Positions 51,555-60,757 of a stretch of DNA of 64,000 nt are shown here, in pieces. This stretch comes from Thalassomonas haliotis. GTDB lineage: Bacteria; Pseudomonadota; Gammaproteobacteria; Enterobacterales; Alteromonadaceae. The notes beneath the pieces were generated by a model. It saw nothing but the letters and a program-made list of their open reading frames with translations, was not told the DNA's origin and did not search any database. The position numbers were made by a program, and so were the translations under genes. Location of the stretch: NCBI RefSeq assembly GCF_028657945.1, contig NZ_CP059693.1, positions 4,526,001 to 4,590,000 on the forward strand, in the 5' to 3' direction. Numbering within the stretch: position 1 is the stretch's first letter; each line of letters begins with the position of its first letter.

Positions 51555-53084
51555 CTATACCAAAAACATTTCCGGCTCCGCCGGCTCCCGGGGGTAAATG
51601 CTGTAGCCATTTTTTTGTGTCGCCAGCTCAGTGGCAAATTGGAAGTCACTCTCAAAACAGGCATAAATTTTATAGAGAATGTCCCCCTGCTCCACTTTAT
51701 CGCCGGTTTTACATAACAGATCGACCCCGGCATATTTATCTATCGGCGCCCCCGCCAGACTGGCTATTTTTGCCAGTTGCAGATTATCGATTTGGTGTAC
51801 ATATCCCGCTTGTTGACAGCGCACTTCAAATACCCGCGGCGTCCGGGTTTGCTCAGGCAGCAACTCCCCCTGGGCCCGGATGATATCCTGCATTTTTTCT
51901 AACGCCCGTCCCGACTCCAGTATATCCCGGGCAATGGAATACCCCTGCCCGCCCCTGACATCGGGATCAAACTCCAGGATACGGCCGGCAAGGCGCAGGG
52001 ACTTTTCCCTTAAATCCCCGGGGGCATCCGGCTGATTTTTTAACACTTGCATAACATCGCGCGCCTCCAGCGCCGGGCCTATGCCGTTGCCGATAGGCTG
52101 GCTGCCATTGGTTAAGATCACCTCAATAAAAATTCCCAAGCGGTCGCCGACATATTCAAACATTTTACGTAACTTCTGGGCTTCGCGGGTATGGTGTACT
52201 TTCGCCGTGGGGCCGACGGGAATATCTATCAATAAATGGCTTGAACCGGCGGCAATTTTTTTGGCCAGAATAGATGCCACCAGCTGGCTGGAAGAGTCCA
52301 TAGACAACGGCCGTTCCACCGAAATTAAAATATCGTCAACCGGCGCCAGTTTAGCCGTACCGCCCCAGGCCAGCATGCCCCTGTGCTGTTGTACCACCTG
52401 CTGCATCTCTTCATTGCTGATATCCACTTTCGCCAGCATCTCCATGGTATCTGCGGTACCGGCGGGGGAGGTAATGGCCCGGCTGGAGGTTTTCGGGATC
52501 AGCATACCGTGGGCGGCAATAATCGGCACAATTATCATAGTGGTGCGGTTTCCCGGGATACCGCCGATACAGTGTTTATCCACCACCAAAGAGCCGTCCC
52601 AGGAAAGTTTTTTTCCCGAAGCCACCATGGCCTGGGTCAAATACAAAACTTCTTCACGCTCTAGCCCGGAATGGCTGCAAGCCACCAAAAAAGCCGCGAT
52701 CTCCATTTTCGAATAGCGGTTTTCCGAAATATCCCGGGTGATGAGTTTAAAGCTTTTTTTAGTTAAGGTCTCACCGGCAATTTTCTTGCGCACTTCTGCC
52801 AGGGACACAGGCACCCTGGCGGGAGCAATATAAGCCGGGACCCCTTGCTTCTGCCCCAGTTGCCCAAATGCCTGCACGCTTAAACCCAGTTCATCGATAT
52901 CGATAATAGAGTTATCATTGACAATATTGAGTACGGCAATCACCGTCCGGTCGCCGTTTTTTACCGAGATCTCAATTTTCATCAGCGCCTGAAAGCCTTC
53001 ACTGCAATATAAGGGACAATCCCGGTGTAAGTAGGCAACATTTTCTTTATAGGTATCGATGGCGACAGATTTGAGTTTGAGCAT
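51555..53084 (-). CDS. AMP phosphorylase/thymidine phosphorylase-family enzyme
   Basis: The 509-aa protein has an N-terminal 90-residue domain (present in AMP phosphorylase but not DeoA). The core shows [52 protein letters not shown] and [20 protein letters not shown], and the C-terminal PYNP domain. The GGIPGNR loop and extra N-terminal domain favour nucleoside-5'-monophosphate phosphorolysis (AMP to adenine and ribose-1,5-bisphosphate), though specificity is not proven. It lies between the PRPP-synthetase-like gene and the Hsp20 genes, same strand. Confidence 0.88.
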   Translation of the reverse strand: MLKLKSVAIDTYKENVAYLHRDCPLYCSEGFQALMKIEISVKNGDRTVIAVLNIVNDNSIIDIDELGLSVQAFGQLGQKQGVPAYIAPARVPVSLAEVRKKIAGETLTKKSFKLITRDISENRYSKMEIAAFLVACSHSGLEREEVLYLTQAMVASGKKLSWDGSLVVDKHCIGGIPGNRTTMIIVPIIAAHGMLIPKTSSRAITSPAGTADTMEMLAKVDISNEEMQQVVQQHRGMLAWGGTAKLAPVDDILISVERPLSMDSSSQLVASILAKKIAAGSSHLLIDIPVGPTAKVHHTREAQKLRKMFEYVGDRLGIFIEVILTNGSQPIGNGIGPALEARDVMQVLKNQPDAPGDLREKSLRLAGRILEFDPDVRGGQGYSIARDILESGRALEKMQDIIRAQGELLPEQTRTPRVFEVRCQQAGYVHQIDNLQLAKIASLAGAPIDKYAGVDLLCKTGDKVEQGDILYKIYACFESDFQFATELATQKNGYSIYPREPAEPEMFLV

Positions 53085-53159
53085 AGGCGGGACCTGGGGC
53101 AGAATAAAAACAAACCTTGCCGGCCAGTCGCCGGCAAGAAAGGCACAGGTAGAACATCA

Positions 53160-53645
53160 TTATTTCACTGCAATTTCCACCCTGGAACTTTGCGCTTTTT
53201 TCGGCAAACTCAAGCGTAAAATACCGTTTTTATAGCTCGCTTCCACCTTGGCCTCATCTACGCTGGCCGGCAAAGGGATACGCCGCTGAAAGCTGCCGTA
53301 GGCACATTCCATAATATGATACTTGCCCTGGTGATGTTCTTCCTGCAATTGCTTGCTACCGCTGATGATCAACCGGTCATCTTCAACGCTGACACGGATA
53401 TCGCCTTTTTCCAGCCCGGGAATTTCCATGGTCAGGCGCAAACTGCCGCCGTCGTCCATCAGGTCGGTGCTTAATAACCCCCAGTTAAGGCGTTGACTGC
53501 CGTTAGAGGATGCAGAAACTTCCCGGGAGTTATTATCAAAATGGGTCAAGGCGCTTTTACAACGCCGGTACAGATGCAGCCATCCTTCCGAGACAGAATC
53601 CCAGGCCCGGCCCAGACCTTCTCTTATATCGTGTAAAGCTGTCAT
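53160..53645 (-). CDS. Hsp20/alpha-crystallin small heat-shock protein 3
   Basis: The start is the ATG at 53645 with AAGGAGG 6 nt upstream, giving 161 aa. The frame is open to 53675. The alpha-crystallin domain occupies the C-terminal 100 residues: LRLTMEIPGLEKGDIRVSVEDDRLIISG, GSFQRRIPLPASVDEAKVEASYKNGILRLSLPK. These chaperones hold unfolding proteins. Third of three in tandem. Confidence 0.92.
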   Translation of the reverse strand: MTALHDIREGLGRAWDSVSEGWLHLYRRCKSALTHFDNNSREVSASSNGSQRLNWGLLSTDLMDDGGSLRLTMEIPGLEKGDIRVSVEDDRLIISGSKQLQEEHHQGKYHIMECAYGSFQRRIPLPASVDEAKVEASYKNGILRLSLPKKAQSSRVEIAVK

Positions 53646-53655
53646 AATTGCCTCC

Positions 53656-54018
53656 TTAGGTAAACTTGACATCAATCTTATAGGGCTGTGACCAGGCTTT
53701 TTTGGCTATTTTCACCGTCAGCAAGCCGTCTTTGAAATCTGCCCCGATATTTTCACTGTCCAGATCCCGCCCCAGTTGCAAGCTGGTGGCATAATAGGGG
53801 GAAGTAACCTCTTCATGGCCTTGTTGCTCGCCGTCGGCGGTGGCCAGGGCAATCACCCCTTCTATGGTCAGGATTTGATCTTGTAGCTGAATATTTACGT
53901 TATCATTATTCACCCCCGGCAGTTCGGCAATAATGGTTACCTGGTTTTCCTGCTCAAAGATATCCAGCGCCGGGGTCAACAAGGTCTTTTCAGGTGCGTT
54001 GTTTGCTTGAGTTGCCAT
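53656..54018 (-). CDS. Hsp20/alpha-crystallin small heat-shock protein 2
   Basis: The 120-aa protein carries the alpha-crystallin core (VTIIAELPGVNNDNVNIQLQDQILTIEG and LGRDLDSENIGADFKDGLLTVKIAKK) with a very short N-terminal arm. It sits 9 bp downstream of Hsp20 number 1 and 10 bp upstream of number 3, so the three form one unit. Confidence 0.92.
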   Translation of the reverse strand: MATQANNAPEKTLLTPALDIFEQENQVTIIAELPGVNNDNVNIQLQDQILTIEGVIALATADGEQQGHEEVTSPYYATSLQLGRDLDSENIGADFKDGLLTVKIAKKAWSQPYKIDVKFT

Positions 54019-54027
54019 AACATGCTC

Positions 54028-54462
54028 CTAAGTAATAGTAATTTTTTCAGGACTTGTATGGGCAAGGCGCGGGACCTTGATATGCAAGACTCCGAGGGAA
54101 TAGCTGGCGCTGATATTGTTAAGGCTGCAATCTTTGGCCAGTTTCAGTGACTTGGAAAATTTTCCCGTTCTCCTTTCCCTGCGATACACAGTGACGCCCT
54201 CTTCACGGGGGATCAGAACCGGGCTCTCCCCTTGCACCGTTAGCAGGTTTTTATCCAGGGTAATATCTGTTTTTGCCTTATCCAGGCCCGGCACAAAAAC
54301 ATAATAGTCGTAACTTTTTGGGGAAACTTCCAGATTTACTGCCGGAAAGCTCACCTGGCTGTCACGCACATGTGCAGGTAAATAATCTTTGCCGAACCAA
54401 TGTTCGAGATCATTGGGGAGAAAAGCCGACTCCGGCCAAAAACGTCTTCGTGAAAACACCAT
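54028..54462 (-). CDS. Hsp20/alpha-crystallin small heat-shock protein 1
   Basis: The 144-aa protein begins MVFSRRRFWPESAFLPNDLEHW and contains a diverged alpha-crystallin domain (YDYYVFVPGLDKAKTDITLDKNLLTVQGE, FSKSLKLAKDCSLNNISASYSLGVLHIKVP). It is the first gene of the Hsp20 set, behind a promoter region with a near-consensus FNR box. Confidence 0.88.
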   Translation of the reverse strand: MVFSRRRFWPESAFLPNDLEHWFGKDYLPAHVRDSQVSFPAVNLEVSPKSYDYYVFVPGLDKAKTDITLDKNLLTVQGESPVLIPREEGVTVYRRERRTGKFSKSLKLAKDCSLNNISASYSLGVLHIKVPRLAHTSPEKITIT

Positions 54463-54581
54463 ATAAATCTCCGGTTTCTTTATCCGCGCCGCCGGGAACT
54501 AAGAAACAGCAGATCTCAGACTGAAGAACAAGCCGGATCATCACTTAGCCCGAAGGCCAAATCTTCATCGCTTTCACCAAA

Positions 54582-54632
54582 AGGATAGTTACCTTTTTCC
54601 AGCTTTCAACTGGATTTATTGATTTAGCTCAA
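54582..54632 (-). promoter_or_regulatory. Promoter of the Hsp20 genes with a near-consensus FNR box
   Basis: TTGATTTAGCTCAA (54619-54632) differs from the FNR consensus by one base. Downstream on the minus strand TTGAAA (54604-54609) and TATCCT (54582-54587) form a plausible promoter with 16-bp spacing. No clear sigma-32 promoter was seen. The rest of the gap to 54756 shows nothing recognisable. Confidence 0.5.
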
Positions 54633-54754
54633 ACAAAAGTAAGTTAATAAAATCAAAAGATTAACATGATAAAAATCAGTGACTTTCATAAAGAAAAAGC
54701 AGATAAAAAAGATTGGAATAACAGAGTCCCCTGGTAATATCGACGGCTAAAAGA

Positions 54755-54796
54755 TAAAAAAGCCTCTTGCCGAAACGGGAACAAGACGCTTTTTAT
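54755..54796 (-). terminator. Terminator of the aminotransferase gene
   Basis: On the minus strand the stem AAAAAGCGTCTTG/CAAGAGGCTTTTT with loop TTCCCGTTTCGG runs into T residues just after the aminotransferase stop. Confidence 0.8.
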
Positions 54797-54828
54797 TTAA
54801 CAACTTATTATTTTCCCAACATTGTGCC

Positions 54829-55953
54829 TTAAGTTTGCAGTTCGGCTAAAAACTCGGAGACTTTTGCTAAACCTGTGGCCAGAACCTCGGGATTATTGGC
54901 AAAACCTATGCGCACATAACCTTCCATATCCATCACACTGCCGGGAGTAAACATCACCCCTTTGGCCGCCAGCAGTTTGACACAAAACTCGCGGGAGCCC
55001 ATCTCCAGGTCGTATTTCAATAAAGCGACGGTGGCGCTTTTTGGTTTGATATAAGAAATCAGCGGCTCTTTTGCCACCCAGGCATCCAGCAGCGCCAAGT
55101 TCTCCCGGGTTATTTTCCGGCTGCGGGCGAGGATAGCCTCACGGTTTTCCAGGGCGATGGCGGCAAAGTGCTCATCGAGCAAACCGACGCTGATGGTATT
55201 ATAGTCCCTGTGGATAGCCACCTGTTCCAGTAAGTCCTGCGGACCGGTTATCCAGCCAAGGCGCAATCCCGCCAGGGAAAAAGATTTCGACATGCTGGCG
55301 GTGCTGATGCCTTTTTCATAGAGATCTGCCACTGAGGCGGTAAAACCATCCCCCTGCTGATCTGTCCCCCGGTAAACTTCATCGCATAACAGGTAGGCAT
55401 CACAGCTGCGGGCTATTTCCGCTATGGCGTTAAGCATAGCTTCATCCATCAGGGAACCCGTGGGGTTATTGGGATTATTGATGGCAATAAGGCAGGTATT
55501 GTCGGTGATCAGGGCCTTTAATTCTTCAAGATCCGGCAAAAAGTTATTTTCTTCCCTTAATTTCAGGATTTGTACATCGGCGCCGTAGCATTGGGGAATG
55601 GAATAATGCTGCTGATAGGTGGGCAACACCGAAATCACCCGGTCGCCGGGAGCAACCAAAGTGGTATGCACCAGGGCATTGGCGCCGATAGCGCCATGGG
55701 TAATAAGCACATTATCCCGCTGCTGGTTTTGATATAAACCGGCGACATTATCCCGTAACCTGTCACTGCCTTCGATCGCACCATAGGTCATTTTCATGGC
55801 TAACAGCTCGGCCATGATAGTGTCTTTTTTACCGGCCATGGTCAGCAGCTCATCCAGTGTTAACGACTCGACACAAGTTTCCGCTAAATTGTACAGGCAG
55901 TTGTTTTCATATTCGTTCATCCAGAGCTCAACGCCGAAGGCCTTAATTTTCAT
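54829..55953 (-). CDS. Class I/II PLP-dependent aminotransferase
   Basis: The start is the ATG at 55953 (MKIKAFGVELWMNEYE) with GGAG 7 nt upstream, giving 374 aa. PLP-fold signatures are NNPNNPTGS, LLCDEVYRG, and SMSKSFSLAGLRLGW with the catalytic Lys, then RIGFAN with the carboxylate-binding Arg. It resembles the aminotransferases found next to ornithine-cyclodeaminase-family enzymes. The substrate is unknown, probably an amino acid. It follows the cyclodeaminase-like gene by 73 bp on the same strand and ends at a terminator. Confidence 0.88.
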   Translation of the reverse strand: MKIKAFGVELWMNEYENNCLYNLAETCVESLTLDELLTMAGKKDTIMAELLAMKMTYGAIEGSDRLRDNVAGLYQNQQRDNVLITHGAIGANALVHTTLVAPGDRVISVLPTYQQHYSIPQCYGADVQILKLREENNFLPDLEELKALITDNTCLIAINNPNNPTGSLMDEAMLNAIAEIARSCDAYLLCDEVYRGTDQQGDGFTASVADLYEKGISTASMSKSFSLAGLRLGWITGPQDLLEQVAIHRDYNTISVGLLDEHFAAIALENREAILARSRKITRENLALLDAWVAKEPLISYIKPKSATVALLKYDLEMGSREFCVKLLAAKGVMFTPGSVMDMEGYVRIGFANNPEVLATGLAKVSEFLAELQT

Positions 55954-56026
55954 CTTATTCTCCAAAGCTCAAACTTATTAAAGTGTAATTGACTTAGCCG
56001 GGATTAGCTCCCGGGAGCGGCTGCTT

Positions 56027-57013
56027 TTATCCTTGCTGATTTTGCAATACCTTCCACAGGCCGTAAGCCATGGCGATATCTTCCAGTCCCAGCCCTATCG
56101 AGCGGAAAAAGACAACTTTGCTAAAATCAGGTAAGGGACAGTTAGCTGTCACTAAGTCGGGCAGATCCCCTTTGATTTCTTGCCTGTCCCAGCTTAACTC
56201 TGTCTCTGCCAGTACCATTTCACCGGCACTGCCGGGAGTTGTCGCTTTATAGTCGCAGTAAACCTCGGCATTAAGCAGCAAAGACGGCGACACTTCGTGG
56301 GCATTAGCGACATTGGTGCTGATGGAAGTGACTAAAGCACCGGGAGAAAGCTGTTCATTTTTCACCACAGGGGTGCCGGAAGAGGTACAGAGCATCACCA
56401 CATCGGCATCTTTTACACAAGCCTCGCTCGAAGTGCAGAAAACCACTCTTTCATCGATGGCAATAAATTCGGCCTGTCGCTTTTCGTTGCCAGCCATCGA
56501 AGGGGAATATACCCGGATATTTTGCCATTGGCGTAAACCTTTAACATGCCGTAAATGCGCCTGGGCAATGGCGCCGCTGCCTATGATTGCCAGCTCGCGA
56601 CTCTGGGGCTTAGCCAAATAATCTACCGCCAGCGCCGTTGTTCCCGCGGTGCGCTGCGTGGTCAACAAGGCAGAGTCACACCATAACAGCGGCTGACCGG
56701 TGCGCTGAGACATCAGGCTGGTCCAGGCGGTGATCACCGGGGCGTTTTCGGTGACCAGGTAGGGAGAGAGCTTAGCACCAAAAACTTCTTGCTCTGCCAT
56801 GGCACCTGAGTAAGTGATAAAGTCACCGGCATCTTGAGGCAACAGGGTAAGCGTTTGCGGAGGCTGTACCGCATAACTTTGCCCCAGGCTGCGAAACATA
56901 GCGGTTAGTTCGCTTTTTACATCCAGCAAAGGTAACAGGGATCCCACCTGGTCTTGCTGCAAAATAACCGGTGGCTGGTTGTGGCTGACAGACTTGCTGA
57001 TATGAGAATTCAT
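56027..57013 (-). CDS. Ornithine cyclodeaminase/mu-crystallin-family NAD(P)-dependent enzyme
   Basis: The 328-aa protein has the family N-terminal part (QDQVGSLLPLLDVKSELTAMFRSLG), a central substrate region (YSGAMAEQEVFGAKLSPYL) and the Rossmann loop LAIIGSGAIAQAHLRHV followed by DVVMLCTSSGTPVV. The family includes ornithine cyclodeaminase, L-arginine dehydrogenase (DauB) and ketimine reductases. The divergent YheO/DauR-type regulator nearby makes an arginine-type or related imino-acid reaction plausible. This is inference. Confidence 0.88.
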   Translation of the reverse strand: MNSHISKSVSHNQPPVILQQDQVGSLLPLLDVKSELTAMFRSLGQSYAVQPPQTLTLLPQDAGDFITYSGAMAEQEVFGAKLSPYLVTENAPVITAWTSLMSQRTGQPLLWCDSALLTTQRTAGTTALAVDYLAKPQSRELAIIGSGAIAQAHLRHVKGLRQWQNIRVYSPSMAGNEKRQAEFIAIDERVVFCTSSEACVKDADVVMLCTSSGTPVVKNEQLSPGALVTSISTNVANAHEVSPSLLLNAEVYCDYKATTPGSAGEMVLAETELSWDRQEIKGDLPDLVTANCPLPDFSKVVFFRSIGLGLEDIAMAYGLWKVLQNQQG

Positions 57014-57249
57014 AATTTCCCCGAACTAGATTATGACAAAAAACAATACGAAAAAATCTATCGTAGACTTTTTAGTCTCCTCTCGTCAAGCTTTAAAAAA
57101 CATTTGTTCCCGGCTTTGCTGTCGGCTGAGAAGTGAGGCAACAAGATAAACGCCTCCCTGCAACAGCTTTACATGACAAGAACTGCCCCGCTATAATCCA
57201 AGCTCTGACAACCCCTTTGCGCACTAAAGCGGACGAACCGACAAAGCAG

Positions 57250-57891
57250 ATGACAAATAACAACAAAACAACAAATGCCGAAATGTTAAAGCAGAGATAT
57301 GCAGCAGTTGCAGACGGCATTGCCTTATTGTTTTCCGGTTACGCCGAAATCGTGATCCATGATTTAGCCAGCCAAAGCGTGGTGTACATTGCCAATAACA
57401 TTTCCAAACGCCGGCTCGGCGATGCCTCGGCACTGGAGGAAGTGGATTTTAGCCAAACAAGTGATGTCATCGGCCCCTATGAAAAATTAAACTGGGACGG
57501 CCACAAGATACGCTCGACCAGCGTGGTATTACGTGGCGATAACGGCGAGGCCGCCGGCATGTTATGCATCAATATGTCTATCGGCGCCTTTGAAGCCGCC
57601 AAAGAGATGTTAGCGCTGTTTCTGGGGAGCAATAACGTCATTCCCCAGCCGGAAATCCTCTTTCACGATGACTGGCAGGAGCGCATCAATACCTTTACCC
57701 ATACCTGGTTAAAGGAGCACAAGCTCAGTATCAACATACTCACCCATGCCAACAAACGCCAACTGGTTGAAGCCCTGTTCCATCAGGGGGCTTTTAACGG
57801 TAAAAGCGCCGCCAACTATATTGCCAATATACTCAATATGGGACGGGCGACGGTTTTTAAGTATTTAAAGGAAATAAAACAGCAGGCTTAG
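57250..57891 (+). CDS. YheO/DauR-like transcriptional regulator (PAS-like and HTH)
   Basis: I start at the ATG at 57250; an in-frame start at 57133 gives an unlikely 39-residue extension over the promoter region. The 213-aa protein has the YheO PAS-like domain (ALLFSGYAEIVIHDLASQSVVYIANNISKRRLGD, GAAGMLCINM-type end) and a C-terminal HTH (LVEALFHQGAFNGKSAANYIANILNMGRATVFKYLKEIK). DauR in Pseudomonas, a member of this family, represses the divergent arginine dehydrogenase genes. The divergent layout here matches. Confidence 0.88.
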   Translation: MTNNNKTTNAEMLKQRYAAVADGIALLFSGYAEIVIHDLASQSVVYIANNISKRRLGDASALEEVDFSQTSDVIGPYEKLNWDGHKIRSTSVVLRGDNGEAAGMLCINMSIGAFEAAKEMLALFLGSNNVIPQPEILFHDDWQERINTFTHTWLKEHKLSINILTHANKRQLVEALFHQGAFNGKSAANYIANILNMGRATVFKYLKEIKQQA

Positions 57892-57960
57892 CCCTTTTTA
57901 CCGGCTGCAGATGGCCGCGCTTTCGCCTCCTGCGATCGTAACATGCCCCTAGATATAAAG

Positions 57961-57984
57961 TTAAGGCAGCCGAGGCTGCCTTAA
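57961..57984. terminator. Bidirectional terminator hairpin
   Basis: TTAAGGCAGC/GCTGCCTTAA with a four-base loop lies between the convergent regulator and symporter genes. Confidence 0.75.
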
Positions 57985-58007
57985 GAAAATAACAAGCAAT
58001 TACCCTA

Positions 58008-59201
58008 TCAGCTTTCGCTTTGCTGTGTCCCGGCCGTCATTAACTGGCCTTCTTCACCGGCAAACTTATCGACCCACAAGGCAATAGCACCATCGCCGGT
58101 CACATTACAGGCGGTACCGAAGCTGTCCTGGGCCAGGTATAAGGCAATCATCAACGCCAGCGCCGCATCGGTAAAGCCCAACATACTGCCCAGCAGGCCC
58201 AATGCAGACATAACCGCACCACCCGGGGCGCCCGGGGCCGCTATCATGGTTACACCCAGCATTAAAATAAAGCCAATCATGCCGCCCAAGCCAGGCAAGG
58301 CGAGTTCGGGTGTCAACAACATCACAGCGGTCGCACAGGTAACGATTGTGATGGTTGAGCCGCTTAAATGGATAGAGGCGCATAAAGGCACGGTAAAGTT
58401 GGCAATACCGTCTTTGACCTGATTGGCCTTATTCGCCTTAAGCGATACCGGAATCGTCGCGGCACTCGACATGGTCCCCAATGCGGTAAAATAAGCCGGC
58501 AGCATATTTTTCAGCAAAAACAGCGGAGATTTACCCAGAGCGATACCCGTAGTGATATATAAAACAGTGATCCAAATCCAGTGCATGATCAGAGCAAGCA
58601 GCAGTACCACGGCAAACGTTTCTAAGGTAGCCAGTGCCGTACCGTCAACCGTCATTTCTGCAAAAACACCGGCAATATAAAACGGCAAGGCAGGAATAAT
58701 GACTTTGCCGAGCAAGACTTCAACAATATCCCTTGCTTCATTGATGCCGCCGCGCAGCAATTTGGCATTGGTGGCACTGATGCCGATACCGAGAATAAAA
58801 GCCAGCGCCAGCGCCGTCATCACTTCAAACAGCGGCGGTATGCTGATATCGATAAAACCTTTCAGCTTCTCCCCTTCTTCAGCCGCAACAATCGCTTCAC
58901 CGGACATCAAACCGGGCAAGATATTACTGGCCACCAAAAAGGCCAGGGTGCCAGCCACTATAGTGGAGCCATAGGCCAGACCTACGGTTTTCCCCAGTAA
59001 CGAACCTGAGCCCTGGGGCAAGGAGGCAATACCGCTGGCAATATAAAACAGGATAATCAGGGGAATAGTGAACTTAATCAGCTGGCCGATCAGGGTTTGA
59101 CCGGTGAACGTCAGCTGAATAAGGAAATCGGGTCCGTATAACCCTATCAGCATACCGGCGATAATACCGGCAATGAGTTTAACCACCAAATTCATAAGCA
59201 C
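58008..59201 (-). CDS. Dicarboxylate/amino acid:cation symporter (DAACS family)
   Basis: The 397-aa membrane protein has the glutamate-transporter-type organisation: about eight spans, the serine-rich reentrant region (LGTMSSAATIPVSLKANK), FTVPLCASIHLSGSTI and the second hairpin (AAPGAPGGAVMSALGLLGSMLG), then DSFGTACNVTGDGAIALWVDK with the Asp and Asn of the substrate/cation site. It likely moves acidic or neutral amino acids or dicarboxylates with Na+ or H+. Adjacent amino-acid enzymes suggest an amino-acid substrate. Confidence 0.92.
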   Translation of the reverse strand: MLMNLVVKLIAGIIAGMLIGLYGPDFLIQLTFTGQTLIGQLIKFTIPLIILFYIASGIASLPQGSGSLLGKTVGLAYGSTIVAGTLAFLVASNILPGLMSGEAIVAAEEGEKLKGFIDISIPPLFEVMTALALAFILGIGISATNAKLLRGGINEARDIVEVLLGKVIIPALPFYIAGVFAEMTVDGTALATLETFAVVLLLALIMHWIWITVLYITTGIALGKSPLFLLKNMLPAYFTALGTMSSAATIPVSLKANKANQVKDGIANFTVPLCASIHLSGSTITIVTCATAVMLLTPELALPGLGGMIGFILMLGVTMIAAPGAPGGAVMSALGLLGSMLGFTDAALALMIALYLAQDSFGTACNVTGDGAIALWVDKFAGEEGQLMTAGTQQSES

Positions 59202-59256
59202 TCCACTTGTTATAATAATTGTAATTTAGTCAATGCCCAGCATTCTAACCCGAGTC

Positions 59257-60678
59257 TTATTGTTCCCGCCAGTTAACCTTGATATAAGCACGGTTATTTT
59301 CCCCGGGATTTTCTGCAAGGTAATCTTTACAGACAAAGTAACCGGCTGCCGCCACTAGCGTTTCCCCGTAATAAATAAAAGGAATACGCAATCGTACCCA
59401 GGGAGGCAATGCCAGCTCCTGTAGCACTTTTTTCAGCGGCCGGCTGTGCTGGCGATAATCAGGCAGGCATTTGGGGTTTTGATGGCTGAATTTTACCGTC
59501 ACCGGCTCAGATGCCTGCGGCGGGCGCAAGTATAAGGTTTTTCTTTCCTGCTTACTTTCCTGCACACTTTCCTGCTTAGCCGGGTTGAGACCATGCACAG
59601 CAAGCACCTTATCGGGCGAAGATGCAAAACTTAATCCCCCCAGATGGTCCGGCAACTCGATTGTTATCACCTCCCCACCAGGAGCCAGCTCCACCCGGTA
59701 CTGCCAGCTGCCGATATCCTTAAAGTCACCGGTCAGGTATAAGCCGTCGCGGTAACGGCGCAGCCAGACTTGTGCCATTTTTACTGCCGGTGTTTTATCC
59801 GCCGGGGCGCCAAGCTGTACATAAACCTGGTTAAGCTGCTCGGCGCTGGGCATCAAACATTTGTGTTGTTCAAGAAAATAACGCAGCAGGTTGTTGAATC
59901 TCGCCCGGGAGAGTTTTTTCAATTCAGACACAGATAAAGACCTGGCCGACAATATCGCCCGTGCCAAGTCCTCTTGTGCCAGCTCGGTCAATAATTGCTG
60001 GCCTTCACGGCAGTGTTCGCTGCTGCGCGCCATAGTAGCAACAATTGACGGCCAGCGCCCGCTCAGCAGCGGCATGATTTGATGGCGGATAAAGTTGCGG
60101 TCAAAGCGGGTATCGCTGTTAGACTCATCCTCTATCCAGTCCAGGTGATGCTGCCTGGCATAAGCTTCAATCTCCTGCCGCCTTATCGCCAGCAGCGGCC
60201 GTACTAAAGTATGCTCTGCCAGCGCAGAGACACAAGCCATGGCAGACAGGCCTTTTAACCCGGCGCCCCGCTTTAACGCCAGCAGCAGGGTTTCTCCCTG
60301 GTCGTCACTGTGATGTCCTGTGATGATCAAGGCCCCTTTAGGCGCAAGCTGCTGTAAAGCTTGGTACCTGGCCTCCCGGGCCAGGGCTTCCAGACTTTGC
60401 GAGGAAGCAAGCTCTAAGGTCACTTGCCGGCATATCAGCTCAAGTCCAAGCTTTTGGCATTCAAGCTCGGCGCTTTGTTGCCACAAAGCGGCGTTTTCAC
60501 TCAGGCCATGGTTGATATGACAAACCGTTAGCGGATTATCCAGGCGTTTAGCCCGGGTTAACCTGGCCAGGGCATGTAACAAGACTTGCGAGTCAACACC
60601 GCCGCTGTAGGCTATCACCACAGGCTGATCCGGGTAGCCGAGAAAGAAGTTTTCCAGTGTCTGTTCGATTAATGACAT
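59257..60678 (-). CDS. tilS: tRNA(Ile)-lysidine synthase TilS
   Basis: TilS modifies C34 of the minor tRNA-Ile so that it reads AUA. The PP-loop AYSGGVDSQVLLHAL is near residue 28. HINHGLSENAALWQQ, GHHSDDQGETLLLALKRGAGLKG and EDESNSDTRFDRNFIRHQIMPLL follow in the family order. The 150-residue C-terminal part contains the TilS_C domain. I prefer the ATG at 60678 (MSLIEQTLENFF) over a GTG at 60693. It is separated from accA by a terminator hairpin. Confidence 0.95.
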   Translation of the reverse strand: MSLIEQTLENFFLGYPDQPVVIAYSGGVDSQVLLHALARLTRAKRLDNPLTVCHINHGLSENAALWQQSAELECQKLGLELICRQVTLELASSQSLEALAREARYQALQQLAPKGALIITGHHSDDQGETLLLALKRGAGLKGLSAMACVSALAEHTLVRPLLAIRRQEIEAYARQHHLDWIEDESNSDTRFDRNFIRHQIMPLLSGRWPSIVATMARSSEHCREGQQLLTELAQEDLARAILSARSLSVSELKKLSRARFNNLLRYFLEQHKCLMPSAEQLNQVYVQLGAPADKTPAVKMAQVWLRRYRDGLYLTGDFKDIGSWQYRVELAPGGEVITIELPDHLGGLSFASSPDKVLAVHGLNPAKQESVQESKQERKTLYLRPPQASEPVTVKFSHQNPKCLPDYRQHSRPLKKVLQELALPPWVRLRIPFIYYGETLVAAAGYFVCKDYLAENPGENNRAYIKVNWREQ

Positions 60679-60706
60679 TTTGGCTGTTTGCACCGGGAGG
60701 AGAAAG

Positions 60707-60737
60707 AAAAACGGCTATTCATACAAAGAATAGCCGT
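60707..60737 (-). terminator. Terminator between accA and tilS
   Basis: The stem ACGGCTATTC/GAATAGCCGT with a 7-nt loop is followed on the minus strand by TTTTTCTTT. Confidence 0.8.
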
Positions 60738-60757
60738 CGATGGAACCAGGGTCCGGC

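Noticed and set aside
52081..52716. 211-aa plus-strand frame
   Set aside because: It is antisense to the AMP phosphorylase-like gene, whose conserved motifs cover the same bases.
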